Positions 48,696 through 59,533 of a stretch of 64,000 bases of DNA are shown here, piece by piece. The notes below the pieces were generated by a model. That model was not told where the DNA came from and made no database searches. It worked only from the letters and a program-made list of their open reading frames with translations. The stretch comes from Halomonas ventosae (GTDB taxonomy: Bacteria; Pseudomonadota; Gammaproteobacteria; Pseudomonadales; Halomonadaceae). Both the position numbers and the translations under genes were made by a program. Each line of letters opens with the position of its first letter. Positions within the stretch are counted from its first letter, which is position 1. Where the stretch lies: contig NZ_SNWH01000006.1 of NCBI RefSeq assembly GCF_004361885.1, forward strand, positions 124,001-188,000, written 5' to 3'.

Positions 48696-49489
48696 CGGCC
48701 ATAGCCAAGGGCTTGAGCGTGGGCCACATCAGCAAGTCGTTCACGCTCAAAGATAGCCACCTGGAGGTACTCAGCAACATCGATCTGGAGATTGCTGCCG
48801 GTGAGTTCGTGGCCATCATCGGCGCCAGCGGCTCGGGCAAGACCACGCTCTTGAGGATTCTGGCGGGTCTCGAACAGGCGGACAGCGGCACGATTCATCT
48901 GAATGGCCAGTCGATTCAGGGAGTCGGGTCAGAGCGCGCCATGGTCTTCCAGGAACCTCGCCTGTTGCCCTGGCTCACGGTGGAGGCCAATGTCGCCCTG
49001 GGGCTTGAGCTGATTGGCGAAAATAGCACTCAAGCGCTGGAGAAGGCGCGTCACTATCTCGATATCGTCGGCTTGACGGCGTTCTACAACGCCTACCCCC
49101 GCCAGCTCTCCGGCGGCATGGCCCAGCGAGTGGGGATCGCTCGGGGGCTGGCCATCTCCCCGGAAATTCTGTTGCTCGACGAGCCGCTGGGTGCGTTGGA
49201 TGCGATGAAGAAGATTCGCATGCAGCAGGAACTCGAGCGCATCTGGCGCGAGCAGGCTATCACCATGGTGATGGTGACGCACGACATTGAGGAGGCGGTC
49301 TACCTGGCGGATCGCATCGTCATTCTCTCCAGCGACCAAACAGCCACGCTTCAGGTCATGAACATAGACCTCCCGCGGCCACGCCAGCGCAGCGACAGCC
49401 AGTTCGTCGCCTACCGCGAGGCGCTGCTCAAGACCTTTCACCTCAACGATACTCGACATACGACTACCGCAACGGAGAGTACGCCATGA
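48692..49489 (+). CDS. sulfonate-type ABC transporter ATP-binding protein (second system)
   Basis: 265 residues. Walker A GASGSGKTT, signature LSGGMAQRVGIARGLAISP, Walker B ILLLDEPLGALDAMKKI, H-loop THDIEEAVYLA. SsuB/TauB group. Overlaps the receptor gene and the downstream dioxygenase gene by 4 bp each (ATGA), showing tight translational coupling across the operon. Confidence 0.94.
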   Translation: MTAIAKGLSVGHISKSFTLKDSHLEVLSNIDLEIAAGEFVAIIGASGSGKTTLLRILAGLEQADSGTIHLNGQSIQGVGSERAMVFQEPRLLPWLTVEANVALGLELIGENSTQALEKARHYLDIVGLTAFYNAYPRQLSGGMAQRVGIARGLAISPEILLLDEPLGALDAMKKIRMQQELERIWREQAITMVMVTHDIEEAVYLADRIVILSSDQTATLQVMNIDLPRPRQRSDSQFVAYREALLKTFHLNDTRHTTTATESTP

Positions 49490-50412
49490 GTCAGACTGCC
49501 ACCGCTGACGTCTCAGCCTCGATAGATGCATCAACACCCGCGGGTGCCTTGTCCGCTGCGCGCCATGACCAGCCGCTGACCATCACGCCCACGGACGGCG
49601 CGCTCGGCGCCGTGGTGATGGGCATCGACCTGACACAGCCGTTATCACCGACTCACTATCTGCAACTCAAGCAGGCGTGGCTCGAGCACCATATCCTAAT
49701 CTTCAAGGGGCAGCGCTTGACCGACGAGCAACTGCTCGACTTCACGACCTACTTCGGCGACGTCTTCCATCCACCCGGCCATATTCCGGTGCTGGCCACA
49801 AACGAGCAGGGCTTAACCCCGGACATCGTCAAGGTCTCCAACGTCAAGGGCGGTTACACCGGCAATGGTGAACTCTCCGCCCACGTGGATCACCAATGGA
49901 CACCACGCCCCTCCAAAGCCTCGGCGCTCTATGCCCGCCAGATTCCCTCGACCGGCGGTGACACTTATTGGTACAACCTCAATCTCGCCTGGGAAACGCT
50001 CGATTCACACATCCGTCAGTCAATCGCCGGGCTTTCGCTGATCACCTACAACCCCTTTCTCAACCGCGATTCGTCCCGCCCCGGCTATCGTGTGCCGGAC
50101 AATCCGCCCAAGGGCGAGGCGCACCCTCACCCGCTGGTCACCACCCACCCGGAGTCGGGCAACAAGCAGCTGTTTTTGGGTGAGGCGACCGAAGTCGAGA
50201 TTCCCGAGCTGGACTATGCGTCGGGCAAGGCGCTGATCGAGAAGTTGCGCGCTCACCTCTACATCCCGACCCATCGCTACGAGCACCGTTGGGAAGTGGG
50301 CGACGTGGTGCTGTGGGACAACCGCGCCACCGCCCACTACCGCTCCGCTTTCGACGAACGGGAAATTCGTGACATGCGGCGGGTTAGCCTGGCGGGCGGG
50401 CGTCCCTTGTAG
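49486..50412 (+). CDS. TauD/TfdA-family Fe(II)/2-oxoglutarate dioxygenase (second copy)
   Basis: 308 residues. Iron ligands His133 and Asp135 in SAHVDHQWTP and the distal His in LWDNRATAHYRSAFD; the C-terminal Arg is in MRRVSLAGGRP. It lies inside the operon of the second ABC system, so its substrate is probably the sulfonate or alkyl sulfate imported by that system. It shares the fold but little sequence with the first copy at 40246. An AtsK-like alkylsulfatase role is possible. Confidence 0.9.
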   Translation: MSQTATADVSASIDASTPAGALSAARHDQPLTITPTDGALGAVVMGIDLTQPLSPTHYLQLKQAWLEHHILIFKGQRLTDEQLLDFTTYFGDVFHPPGHIPVLATNEQGLTPDIVKVSNVKGGYTGNGELSAHVDHQWTPRPSKASALYARQIPSTGGDTYWYNLNLAWETLDSHIRQSIAGLSLITYNPFLNRDSSRPGYRVPDNPPKGEAHPHPLVTTHPESGNKQLFLGEATEVEIPELDYASGKALIEKLRAHLYIPTHRYEHRWEVGDVVLWDNRATAHYRSAFDEREIRDMRRVSLAGGRPL

Positions 50413-50572
50413 GGTCACAAGCCTTTTCCTGACGATGAGGCAAGCAGCGATGTCACAAATACTGCGCAGTGTTCAACATTCGCAAGGCTGCGTTGCTGCT
50501 GGCTCATGTCGCTGTGTCACGACTTTTCCCGGAAGTGGCCATACTTTCAACTCACAACTCATGGAGGCAATA

Positions 50573-51145
50573 ATGAGTGTTGTGCTGATTGCCGGTAGCC
50601 CCGGAAGTGTGTCGCGGACCTCCGCGCTCATCACATTCATCGATGGGCTGCTGCAGGCCCGGGGCATCAAGACCGAGGTTTTCAACGTCAATGATTTTGA
50701 CGGCAATGCGGTGTTCTTCGCCGATGTATCGGCACCACAGATCGTGCGTTACCGTGAGGCGATTGCCAAGGCGGACGCGGTGATCTTGGCAACCCCCGTT
50801 TATCAGGCCTCATTTTCGGGAGCTATCAAGCTGTTGCTCGACCTGGTACCCGAGCGGGGCTTGAAAGGGAAGCTGGTGCTGCCCCTGGCCAATGGCGGGT
50901 CGGATAACCATCTGCTGGTCATCGATTACGCCTTGAAGCCGGTCTTGTCGGCGCTGGGGGCCAGCAACGTGCTCGGTGGCGTCTACGTCAACGCCAAGCA
51001 ATTGACCCTCGAAGAGGGCCAGGCGTACCGGGTCGGTGGCGATGCGAGGGCCAGGATCCAGCGCGCTCTCGATGAGCTGCTGGAAGCCCTGCCGCTGGTG
51101 ATCGGGGCCAATGAGCGGAACCATTCCGGGGTCGCCTACGCTTGA
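50573..51145 (+). CDS. ssuE: NADPH-dependent FMN reductase (SsuE-like)
   Basis: 190 residues from ATG 50573 with RBS ggagg at 50563; the longer frame overlaps the dioxygenase and was rejected. Flavodoxin-like fold with LIAGSPGSVSRTSAL phosphate loop and ATPVYQASFSGAIKLLLDLV, the SsuE signature. It supplies reduced FMN to the SsuD monooxygenase, whose gene lies 4 kb away on the opposite strand beyond two insertion elements. Confidence 0.92.
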   Translation: MSVVLIAGSPGSVSRTSALITFIDGLLQARGIKTEVFNVNDFDGNAVFFADVSAPQIVRYREAIAKADAVILATPVYQASFSGAIKLLLDLVPERGLKGKLVLPLANGGSDNHLLVIDYALKPVLSALGASNVLGGVYVNAKQLTLEEGQAYRVGGDARARIQRALDELLEALPLVIGANERNHSGVAYA

Positions 51146-51180
51146 TCCTTTTTCCTTCATGCAAGGCCCTTGAAAAAACA

Positions 51181-51202
51181 CCCCGACAACAGAGAGTCGG
51201 GG
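51181..51202. terminator. hairpin after ssuE
   Basis: A 7-bp stem (51181-51187 with 51196-51202) and 8-nt loop, 36 bp after the ssuE stop. There is no T-tract downstream; AAAAAA precedes it, so it would suit minus-strand termination better. Confidence 0.35.
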
Positions 51203-51232
51203 GGCTTCCCAACGTTGCCTAAGGTGTTCGCG

Positions 51233-51331
51233 ATGAAGTCCGATACCTATCTAGCCCATCCCATCGAGCCCCAGCGTGTCTGGGCCTGTATGTTGCCTCT
51301 GGATGGCTCCTTTTTCTGGCTGCTGTGCTGA
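51233..51331 (+). CDS. possible 32-residue leader peptide before the arylsulfatase gene
   Basis: An ATG at 51233 opens 32 codons ending WLLC-stop, in the 267-bp gap before the arylsulfatase gene. No strong RBS is visible and I recognise no homologue. The two cysteines and the position before a sulfur-scavenging gene prompted the note, but a chance frame is quite possible. Confidence 0.2.
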   Translation: MKSDTYLAHPIEPQRVWACMLPLDGSFFWLLC

Positions 51332-53033
<1,702 letters not shown>

Positions 53034-53051
53034 CGTCGCTCGGGGGGTTCA

Positions 53052-53059
53052 TGGGAAAA
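53052..53059. repeat. target-site duplication, left copy
   Basis: TGGGAAAA, identical to 54087-54094, immediately outside the left inverted repeat of the IS1595-type element. Confidence 0.85.
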
Positions 53060-54086
53060 CCTGATTACGCATAAGGCTCAGCCATCTTCAGGAACCGGTA
53101 TGGCATCGGCGGTGTTCGGGCGGCTACCGTGAGAAAGCGCGGGATCATGGCCTTGAGGTCATAGCGCCGATTGAAGCGATACTCGAACTCGGCCAGGTAG
53201 CGCGGGGCATGCTGCCCGCGGATGGCATGGTAGGTACCGGTGATCGCGTTTTTGACGTTACCGAGCAGCGTGTTGACCCAGTTGAATTCGGGGTTCGCCA
53301 CGCTGGCACGCCCACCGCCGGTGATATGGCGCACATGAACGTAGGAAGTCGTTTCGAAGGCTCGAAAGCATCCGAGGCCGTCGCTGATCACCTGACTACC
53401 CGGTGCAATGGCCTGTTGAGCATAACGACGCATCTCGGACAGGGTAAAGCCGTTCACACGGCGCAGCTGAACACGCTGCGGATGGCCGTCTTCATCGGTT
53501 TGCACGGCGGCGACAAAGGGGAACTTATGCTCAGCGCCGCGCCCGCGCTTTCCCGGCCGCTCACCGCCCAGGTAGGCGTCATCGATCTCGATACGCCCGG
53601 AGAGCCTTTCTCCCTGGTTGCGCTCGTGCATGACCTGCAGCAGCTTGTGCTTGAGCTTCCAGGCGGTGTTGTAGGCAACGCCAAGTTCACGGGACAGTTG
53701 CAGCGCTGAGATGCCGCTCTTGCGCTGGGTCAGCAGATAAATGGCGAGAAACCAGGTGGTCAGCGGCAGATGCGTTGCATGGAAAATGGTACCGGCAGTC
53801 AGCGAGGTCTGATGATGGCAGCGATGGCACTGGTAGAGCCCCCGCGACAGCTGGCAACCGGTGGTGTTGCCGCAGTCGGGGCAAACGAACCCCTTGGGCC
53901 AACGATTCCGATAGAGCGCCGCCCGACACTGCGCTTCTGTGCCGTACTGCTCGAGGAAGGCCGGCAGCGACAGGCCGGGCTGAAACTGGATCGGGTTGCG
54001 TGCCATGACGTCACCTCCTCTACTGGATATAACCTCAGTATAGGACAAGCTGGCGGAATGGTGGCTGATCAACATGAGTAATCAGG
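53060..54086 (-). mobile_element. complete IS1595-family insertion sequence, 1027 bp
   Basis: Bounded by imperfect 24-bp inverted repeats (53060-53083 and 54063-54086; 19 of 24 matching, outer part CCTGATTAC identical) and by perfect 8-bp direct repeats TGGGAAAA (53052-53059, 54087-54094). 8-bp duplications are the norm for the IS1595 family. It encodes one intact transposase. Intact gene, ends and duplication indicate a recent insertion, between the arylsulfatase gene and an older IS3-type relic. Confidence 0.92.
53065..54006 (-). CDS. IS1595-family (ISXO2-like) transposase
   Basis: 313 residues from ATG 54006 (MARNPIQFQPGLSLPAFLEQYG). A zinc-ribbon domain carries CPDCG (Cys42, Cys45) and CHRC (Cys60, Cys63); an ISXO2-like DDE domain follows with IEIDDAYLGGERPGKRGRG, ISDGLGCFRAF and NWVNTLLGNVKNAITGTYHAI. 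No stop or shift interrupts it, so it may be active. The frame extends upstream into the terminal repeat, but that part lacks an RBS. Confidence 0.94.
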   Translation of the reverse strand: MARNPIQFQPGLSLPAFLEQYGTEAQCRAALYRNRWPKGFVCPDCGNTTGCQLSRGLYQCHRCHHQTSLTAGTIFHATHLPLTTWFLAIYLLTQRKSGISALQLSRELGVAYNTAWKLKHKLLQVMHERNQGERLSGRIEIDDAYLGGERPGKRGRGAEHKFPFVAAVQTDEDGHPQRVQLRRVNGFTLSEMRRYAQQAIAPGSQVISDGLGCFRAFETTSYVHVRHITGGGRASVANPEFNWVNTLLGNVKNAITGTYHAIRGQHAPRYLAEFEYRFNRRYDLKAMIPRFLTVAARTPPMPYRFLKMAEPYA

Positions 54087-54094
54087 TGGGAAAA
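54087..54094. repeat. target-site duplication, right copy
   Basis: TGGGAAAA, matching 53052-53059, immediately outside the right inverted repeat. Confidence 0.85.
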
Positions 54095-54128
54095 TGCGGT
54101 GCGGTCAGGTAAAAAGATCTTGCAGGGA

Positions 54129-55133
54129 AATATTCTGGCCAGATCAGATCGGACACATTGTCAAACCGCAGCTGCCAATTCAATCCCTCGGCGTCTGGTA
54201 GCCCAGGGTTGATTGGAGCCGGCAGCTGTTGTACTACATCTCGATGTAGTCGACCACGTGCCGCCTGTCGGCTCGCATACCGCTGGCCCGCCAGCCACTG
54301 GCTTTTCAGTGAGCCGAAGAAGCGCTCCATGACGGCGTTGTCCCAGCAGTTTCCCCTTACGACTCATCAAAGCTTGGAAGCCATGCCGGGCCATCGTGTC
54401 GCAGCTCTCATGCGACGCGTGTTGGCAGCCGCGATCGCTGTGATGGATCAGCCCTCTGTCGGCCTGCCAGCGACCTACGGCCATGTCCAAGGCGTCCAGG
54501 ACCAACTGCGTGCGCATTTGATCGGCCATCGCCGAGCCCACCAACTGCCGATCGTGGAGGCCAAGCACCGTCGCCAGATAGAGCCACCCTTCCAGCGTCC
54601 AGATCGCCGCGATATCGGCCACCCAGGTCCGATTCGGTGCCGCCACCATGAGCTGGCGGTTCAGCAGGTTGGGCGCCACCAGACTGTGCTAACTGTCGGT
54701 CGTATGGCGCCAGCGGCGCCGCTGACGTGCCTCGACACCGGCTTCCCGCATTAGGCTGCGGGCCTGGTACTGGCCGACGTCGTAGCCTCGGCGTCGCAGT
54801 TCTCAGGCCATGCAGCGGCTGCCATAGCTGCCACGTTTCTGGCGATGAATCTCTCTGACTTCGTGGAGCAGGACCTAACGCTGGTCATCAGGGCCACGTC
54901 GTCGCCAGGCATAGAAACCACTCCGGCTGACCTGCATGACTCGACACAACACGGCCACAGGATAGGTGGCCTTCTCCGACTCGATGAACTGATATCTCGG
55001 TTCGACTCTTTGGTGAAGAAGACCGCCTTGAATTCATCGGATAACCGACGTCGAGTCTTCTTGGTCATGAACACCTCCACTACCTCCATCATGAAGCTTA
55101 TCAGTGTGTCCGCTCCAATTGGACCACTTCACA
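54129..55133 (-). mobile_element. decayed IS3-family element
   Basis: OrfA starts MTKKTRRRLSDEFK near 55068 but soon loses its frame. OrfB fragments in several frames show the IS3 DDE core: TWVADIAAIWTLEGWLYLATVLGLHDRQ, GLIHHSDRGCQHAS, and MERFFGSLKSQWL. At least three frameshifts separate them. Terminal repeats are likely at 54129-54156 and 55106-55133, sharing the inner GGACAC and about 16 of 28 positions. The right end touches the ssuD stop codon. No target duplication could be identified. Confidence 0.8.
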
Positions 55134-56309
55134 TTAGCGCGGCTTGGTGCTATTGGCCACGACCTCGCCTCGCTGCTCCGTTCGAGCTTTGTCGATAATG
55201 GGCGGGGTGTGATCCTTGGGCAGCAGCGGCAGCACTTTCTCCCCGAAGTGGTAGGCCTCCTCCAGATGGGGGTAGCCGGATAGAATGAAGGTGTCAATGC
55301 CGATTGCCATGTACTCAAGGATACGCTGCGCCACTGTCTCGGGGCTGCCGACCAGGGCTGTGCCGGCACCGCCGCGCACTAGACCCACCCCGGCCCAGAG
55401 GTTGGGGCTGATCTCGAGCTGGTCGCGGCGGCCGCCGTGCAGGGCGGCCATGCGCCGCTGGCCTTCGGAGTCCATACGCGACATCGTGGATTGGGCCGCG
55501 GCAATGGTCTCGTCATCGAGATGCTCGATGAGTTTCTCCGCCGCTGCCCACGCCTCGGTATCGGTATCGCGCACGATGACATGCAGGCGGATGCCGAAGG
55601 TCAGCGTTCGATTCGCCTGGTCGGCGGCTTTCTTGACGGTGGCGAGCTTTTCCGCCACCTGGGCGGGCGGCTCGCCCCAGGTGAGGTATTTGTCCACCGT
55701 CTCGGCGGCGACGTCGATGCCCGCCGCGGACGAGCCGCCAAAATAGAGCGGCGGATGCGGTGTTTGGGCGGGCAGGTATATCAACTCGCTCTCCTCCACG
55801 CGCAGGTGGTTACCGGCGTAGCTCACTTGCTTGCCTGCCAGCAGGTCTCGGTAAATGGCGAGGAATTCGCGGGTCACCTCATAGCGCTGGTCGTGGGGTA
55901 GGAAAACGCCATCACCGCGGTTCTCGACCGGGTCGCCGCCGGTGACCACATTGATCAGCAAGCGACCGTTGGAAATGCGATCCAGGGTAGTGGTCATCCG
56001 GGCCGCCGCGGTGGGTGATTGCAGTCCCGGACGCACGGCCACCAGAAAGCGCAGCCGCTCGGTGACGGGCACCAGCGCCGAGGCAATGATCCAAGCATCC
56101 TCGCAACTGCGGCCCGTCGGTAGCAGTACTCCAAAGAAGCCGAGTTGATCCGCCGCCTGGGCTACCTGGCGCAGGTAGCCCAGGTTGACCTCGCGACTTC
56201 CCTGTGTGGTACCCAAATGGTGGCCATCGCCGTGGGTGGGCAAGAACCAGAGGAACTTGCCGGCGTTAGCGGGCGTAGCGGTCGAGTCGGTGGGCGACGA
56301 GTCTGTCAT
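55134..56309 (-). CDS. ssuD: FMNH2-dependent alkanesulfonate monooxygenase
   Basis: 391 residues, bacterial luciferase-like TIM barrel. [54 protein letters not shown] and [15 protein letters not shown] are SsuD signatures. It releases sulfite from C-SO3 compounds using FMNH2 from SsuE. The last codons abut an IS3-type end, so the exact C-terminus (VANSTKPR) may have been altered by the insertion; the catalytic core is intact. The gene is on the minus strand, opposite to ssuE. Confidence 0.94.
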   Translation of the reverse strand: MTDSSPTDSTATPANAGKFLWFLPTHGDGHHLGTTQGSREVNLGYLRQVAQAADQLGFFGVLLPTGRSCEDAWIIASALVPVTERLRFLVAVRPGLQSPTAAARMTTTLDRISNGRLLINVVTGGDPVENRGDGVFLPHDQRYEVTREFLAIYRDLLAGKQVSYAGNHLRVEESELIYLPAQTPHPPLYFGGSSAAGIDVAAETVDKYLTWGEPPAQVAEKLATVKKAADQANRTLTFGIRLHVIVRDTDTEAWAAAEKLIEHLDDETIAAAQSTMSRMDSEGQRRMAALHGGRRDQLEISPNLWAGVGLVRGGAGTALVGSPETVAQRILEYMAIGIDTFILSGYPHLEEAYHFGEKVLPLLPKDHTPPIIDKARTEQRGEVVANSTKPR

Positions 56310-56440
56310 GGCATGCTCCTGACGTTACCGAAAGTTTGGTCAAGACTCGATGGTAGCAACGCCGCCAACGAGGGCTTAAATGGTTAAACCGAGAAAGCTT
56401 ATTCGACCTTGTCAAGTTTCAGGCCTCGGGTGATCGACGA

Positions 56441-56570
56441 CTACCCGGTGGCATGCAACAAAAGGTCGCTGTAGCCTTGGCCAGCGATCCAGAGTTTCTG
56501 CTGTTTGAAGCCCCCTCGGACGCCTTTACCCGTGAACCGTCCCGACTTTCTCGGATGGTCACGACTCAGC
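56441..56570 (+). pseudogene. relic of an ABC transporter ATPase gene
   Basis: LPGGMQQKVAVALASDPEFL then LLFEAPSDAFTREPSR matches the ABC signature and Walker B region of TauB/SsuB-like ATPases (LSGGMQQRVAIA, LLLDEPFGALD). The Walker B aspartate is replaced by Phe (LLFEAP), three residues are lost in the ARAL segment, and no Walker A is found upstream. It lies in the 463-bp gap between ssuD and the pst-like operon and is probably what remains of an ssuB-like gene. Confidence 0.65.
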
Positions 56571-56724
56571 CTCCTTTCCTTGGACAACGCTCTGGATGCT
56601 CTGCTATCCCGAATTCCAGTAGGTTCCGCACGGCTTTATTACTTATACTGATAAGCAGTCCAGTTTTTATTGTTTCAAACGTAAAGTCAGGTCAGGCAGC
56701 CTTGTCACCAGCATTCATCTTGTC

Positions 56725-56755
56725 GGCCCGAACGAACAGAAGGGCCGGCCTTTTT
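56725..56755 (+). terminator. candidate terminator or attenuator before the pst-like operon
   Basis: GGCCC (56725-56729) pairs with GGGCC (56742-56746), followed by GGCC and TTTTT (56751-56755). It lies 17 bp before the first gene, in the probable 5' leader, so it could attenuate the operon or end an older transcript. The short stem keeps confidence low. Confidence 0.4.
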
Positions 56756-56772
56756 AGTCAGGGAGTCTGATC

Positions 56773-57744
56773 ATGAAACAGCTTACCCGTATCGGGGCAT
56801 TGGCCGGTATCGCCGCAGCTCTGGCAACCACGACAGTTCAGGCGGAAGAAGCCACCGTCCGCGTCTCTGGCGGATGGGCGGTGTACCCCCTGATGGTGGT
56901 CTGGGCAGACAAGTACGCCGATGTACGCGACGACGTCGAAATCAAGGTTGCAGGCGGCGGCACTGGCAAGGGTGTATCCGATGTGCTCAATGGTCAGGTC
57001 GATATCGGCATGATGGGCCGGGACCCGCACGAAAAAGAAATCGAACAGGGCCTGTTTCCAACAGCTGTAGCCAAGGATTCCGTCGTCGGCACCATCCACA
57101 AAGACAACCCGGTATTCGATGAAATTCAGGCACAAGGCCTCTCGGAAGGAGATTTTGAGGCGATCTTCACTAAAAAGATCACCCACTGGGGTGAGGTTGT
57201 TGGGAAAGATCTCGATAACGACAAAATTGTCGTTTATGGCCGCTCCGACGCCTCCGGCGCTGCAAAAACCTGGTACAAGTTTTTCAGCAAGGCGTCCCAG
57301 GGAGAATTTCAGAACATAGCCGATGCCAATTTCAATGGCGATCAGCCCCTGGCGGCGGCTGTGGGTAAGGAGCCCAATGCCATCGGCTTCAACAATCTGA
57401 ACTACGCCTACAACATTGAAACGGGTGACTTCGCGGGCAACGTCCGTCCGATACCGCTGGATCTGAACGACAACAATGTCGTTGACCCGGAAGAGTCGTT
57501 CTATCAGGACCGCCGGACTTTTCTTGATGCGGTTGCCGAAGGTCGCTACCCGTCACCTCCGGCCCGGCAGGTCTATCTGGCGGGCAAGGGGCCGTACACG
57601 GGCGAAGTCAAAAAGTTTGTTCTCTGGACGCTGACCGAGGGGCAGAAATATGTCGGTGAGAATGGTTATGTCCAGTTAACGAATAAAACGATTGACGCTC
57701 AACGCCGTTACGTTGAAGGCGACATTGAAGCGACCGACCGGTAA
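56773..57744 (+). CDS. PstS-like oxyanion ABC transporter substrate-binding protein
   Basis: 323 residues with a Sec signal (TRIGALAGIAAALATTTVQAEE). It belongs to the PstS/PBP-like fold: VRVSGGWAVYPLMVVWADKY, GGGTGKGVSDVLNGQVDIGMMGRDPH and FTKKITHWGEV. Phosphate receptors usually carry SGS/GAG at the first loop and SSGT at the later anion loop; here these read SGGWAVYP and GRSDASGAAK, so a different oxyanion is possible. It is the first gene of a four-gene ABC set followed by chrA. No phoU or phoBR is nearby. Confidence 0.82.
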   Translation: MKQLTRIGALAGIAAALATTTVQAEEATVRVSGGWAVYPLMVVWADKYADVRDDVEIKVAGGGTGKGVSDVLNGQVDIGMMGRDPHEKEIEQGLFPTAVAKDSVVGTIHKDNPVFDEIQAQGLSEGDFEAIFTKKITHWGEVVGKDLDNDKIVVYGRSDASGAAKTWYKFFSKASQGEFQNIADANFNGDQPLAAAVGKEPNAIGFNNLNYAYNIETGDFAGNVRPIPLDLNDNNVVDPEESFYQDRRTFLDAVAEGRYPSPPARQVYLAGKGPYTGEVKKFVLWTLTEGQKYVGENGYVQLTNKTIDAQRRYVEGDIEATDR

Positions 57745-57777
57745 CGCCGTGCCATCCCGCTTTCAACGAGGTACCCG

Positions 57778-58683
57778 ATGACAACATTAACCAGGCGCGT
57801 CATCATCGACAACAGTGCCAAGGCAGCGATCCAGGTTATTACCTGGGCCGCGATAGCGCTCTTTGTGGCCATTCTGTTGACTCTGGCAGGGAAATCCCTG
57901 CCAGTGCTGGGGGAGCATTCGCTGGCCGATCTCCTTTTCAGCGGTACCTGGGACCCGGAGGCGGGCTCTTTCGGGTTTCTTCCGGCAATCGTTGGAACCC
58001 TGCTGGTGATGCTGGTGTCCATGACCCTGGCCGTTCCGGTGGCGATTCTGGCGTCTCTCTATATCGCCGAATACGCCAGGGGCAAGGTTCAAACCTGGCT
58101 TTCGGCGGCGGTAGACATGCTGGCGGCGATCCCGTCAGTGATTTTCGGCCTGTTTGGTTTGTTGCTCGTGGTGCCTTTTGTGGACGATTTCCTGGCCCCC
58201 CTGTTGGGCGCCGAGACCACAGGCCTGGGCATCATGACCGCTGGCCTGGTGGTTGCGACGATGACCTTGCCCATCATTATTTCCATGTCGGTGGAGTCAC
58301 TGAGGGCCCTGCCCGACAGCCTGCGGGAGTCAGCATTGTCTCTGGGTGAAACCCGAAGCGGTGTCGCCACGAACATTCTGTTGCGCGCTGCCGGGCCCGG
58401 TATCATTTCGGCGGTACTGCTCGGTCTGGGGCGGGCTTTTGAGGCGTCCATTGCAGTTGCCATGGTCATCGGCGGCAAGAACGTGATTCCCAGCTCCCTG
58501 TTCGATGCCGGCCAGACCTTACCGAGCCTGATCGTTAATACCTTTGGGGAACTGATGTCGCTGCCTATTACCCAGTCGGCGTTGATCTTCGCTGCGCTGG
58601 TGCTGTTCCTTGTGGTCACTTTCTTCAACATTATGGCCACCCTGGTGCGTGGCCATTTCGAGAAGCACTGGAAGTACCAATGA
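57778..58683 (+). CDS. PstC-like ABC transporter permease
   Basis: 301 residues, about six helices. FGFLPAIVGTLLVMLVSMTLAVPVAILASLYIAEYA and AAIPSVIFGLFGLLLVVPFV match PstC/PstA permeases, as does SLRESALSLGETRSGVATNILLRAAGPGIISAVLLGLGRAFE. The segment that reads GRAxGETMAV in phosphate PstC is GRAFEASIAVAMV here, a divergence from phosphate transporters. The stop overlaps the next permease start (58680-58683). Confidence 0.85.
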   Translation: MTTLTRRVIIDNSAKAAIQVITWAAIALFVAILLTLAGKSLPVLGEHSLADLLFSGTWDPEAGSFGFLPAIVGTLLVMLVSMTLAVPVAILASLYIAEYARGKVQTWLSAAVDMLAAIPSVIFGLFGLLLVVPFVDDFLAPLLGAETTGLGIMTAGLVVATMTLPIIISMSVESLRALPDSLRESALSLGETRSGVATNILLRAAGPGIISAVLLGLGRAFEASIAVAMVIGGKNVIPSSLFDAGQTLPSLIVNTFGELMSLPITQSALIFAALVLFLVVTFFNIMATLVRGHFEKHWKYQ

Positions 58684-59531
58684 ACCGGTATACCAAACAA
58701 ACCCTGGTCGAGTCTCTGATCCGCCTGAGCATGGCGCTGGTGGTGGGCGTGCTGGCGCTGATTATCGGCATGACCCTGTACAAGGGCGGCCTGGTTCTGT
58801 GGAACCAGCCCGAGGTCGTGATCACGGCGCCCGGGCCAATGTACCTGCTCGGGGGCAGCGGTGGTTTTCTGCACGCCATTCTCGGCAGTTTTGCCATCGT
58901 CCTGCCGGCGACGCTGATCGCCACCCTGCTGGCTCTGGCCGTCGCCATGTATCTTCAAACCGACTACTGCAGTGAGCGCTTTGCCCGGGCCGTCAATCTT
59001 CTGCTGTATGTGCTGTGGGGTACGCCGGCCATCGTGTACGGCGTATTCGTGCTGACACTGCTGATTGTCATGGAGGCCCGTGCCAGTCTGCTGGCCGCCC
59101 TGGTGGCGGTGACGCTGCTCCAGTTCCCTATCATTGCCCGCTTCATGGATGAGGCTCTGCGCTCGGTGGCGGCCAACCTCAAGGAATCCGGTTACTCGCT
59201 GGGCCTGACCCGACTGGAAACCATGAAGATCACGCTCAAAGCTGCACTGCCCGGGCTCACCGCCGGGGTGATTATGGGGTTCGCCCGCGGGTTGGGCGAC
59301 GGTGCGGCGGTGCTATTCACGGCGGGCGGCGGGATTAACATGCCCAATGAGCTGGACGACTCCGCGACCACCTTGCCCATACTGATTTTCCAGCAGGCGT
59401 CCTCACCCTACCCAAGTGTGCGGGATGACGCCTTTGCGGCGGCCTTTGTGCTGATGATGCTCGTGCTAGGGCTCATCGTGGTGTCAAAGCTGATCGCAAA
59501 CCATTTTTCACGTTACACACAGGATCACTGA
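58680..59531 (+). CDS. PstA-like ABC transporter permease
   Basis: 283 residues, six predicted helices. GGSGGFLHAILGSFAIVLPATLIATLLALAVAMYL and LRSVAANLKESGYSLGLTRLETMKITLKAALPGLTAGVIMGFARGLGDGAAVLFTAGG are PstA-like, with the usual GRALGETAP replaced by ARGLGDGAA. It is coupled to the first permease gene by a 4-bp overlap and to the ATPase gene by a 2-bp gap. Confidence 0.85.
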   Translation: MNRYTKQTLVESLIRLSMALVVGVLALIIGMTLYKGGLVLWNQPEVVITAPGPMYLLGGSGGFLHAILGSFAIVLPATLIATLLALAVAMYLQTDYCSERFARAVNLLLYVLWGTPAIVYGVFVLTLLIVMEARASLLAALVAVTLLQFPIIARFMDEALRSVAANLKESGYSLGLTRLETMKITLKAALPGLTAGVIMGFARGLGDGAAVLFTAGGGINMPNELDDSATTLPILIFQQASSPYPSVRDDAFAAAFVLMMLVLGLIVVSKLIANHFSRYTQDH

Positions 59532-59533
59532 CC

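Noticed and set aside
56701-56735. possible Pho box (two TTGTC elements) before the PstS-like gene
   Set aside because: The elements are 19 bp apart, not the 11-bp period of a Pho box, and the second half-sites are poor.
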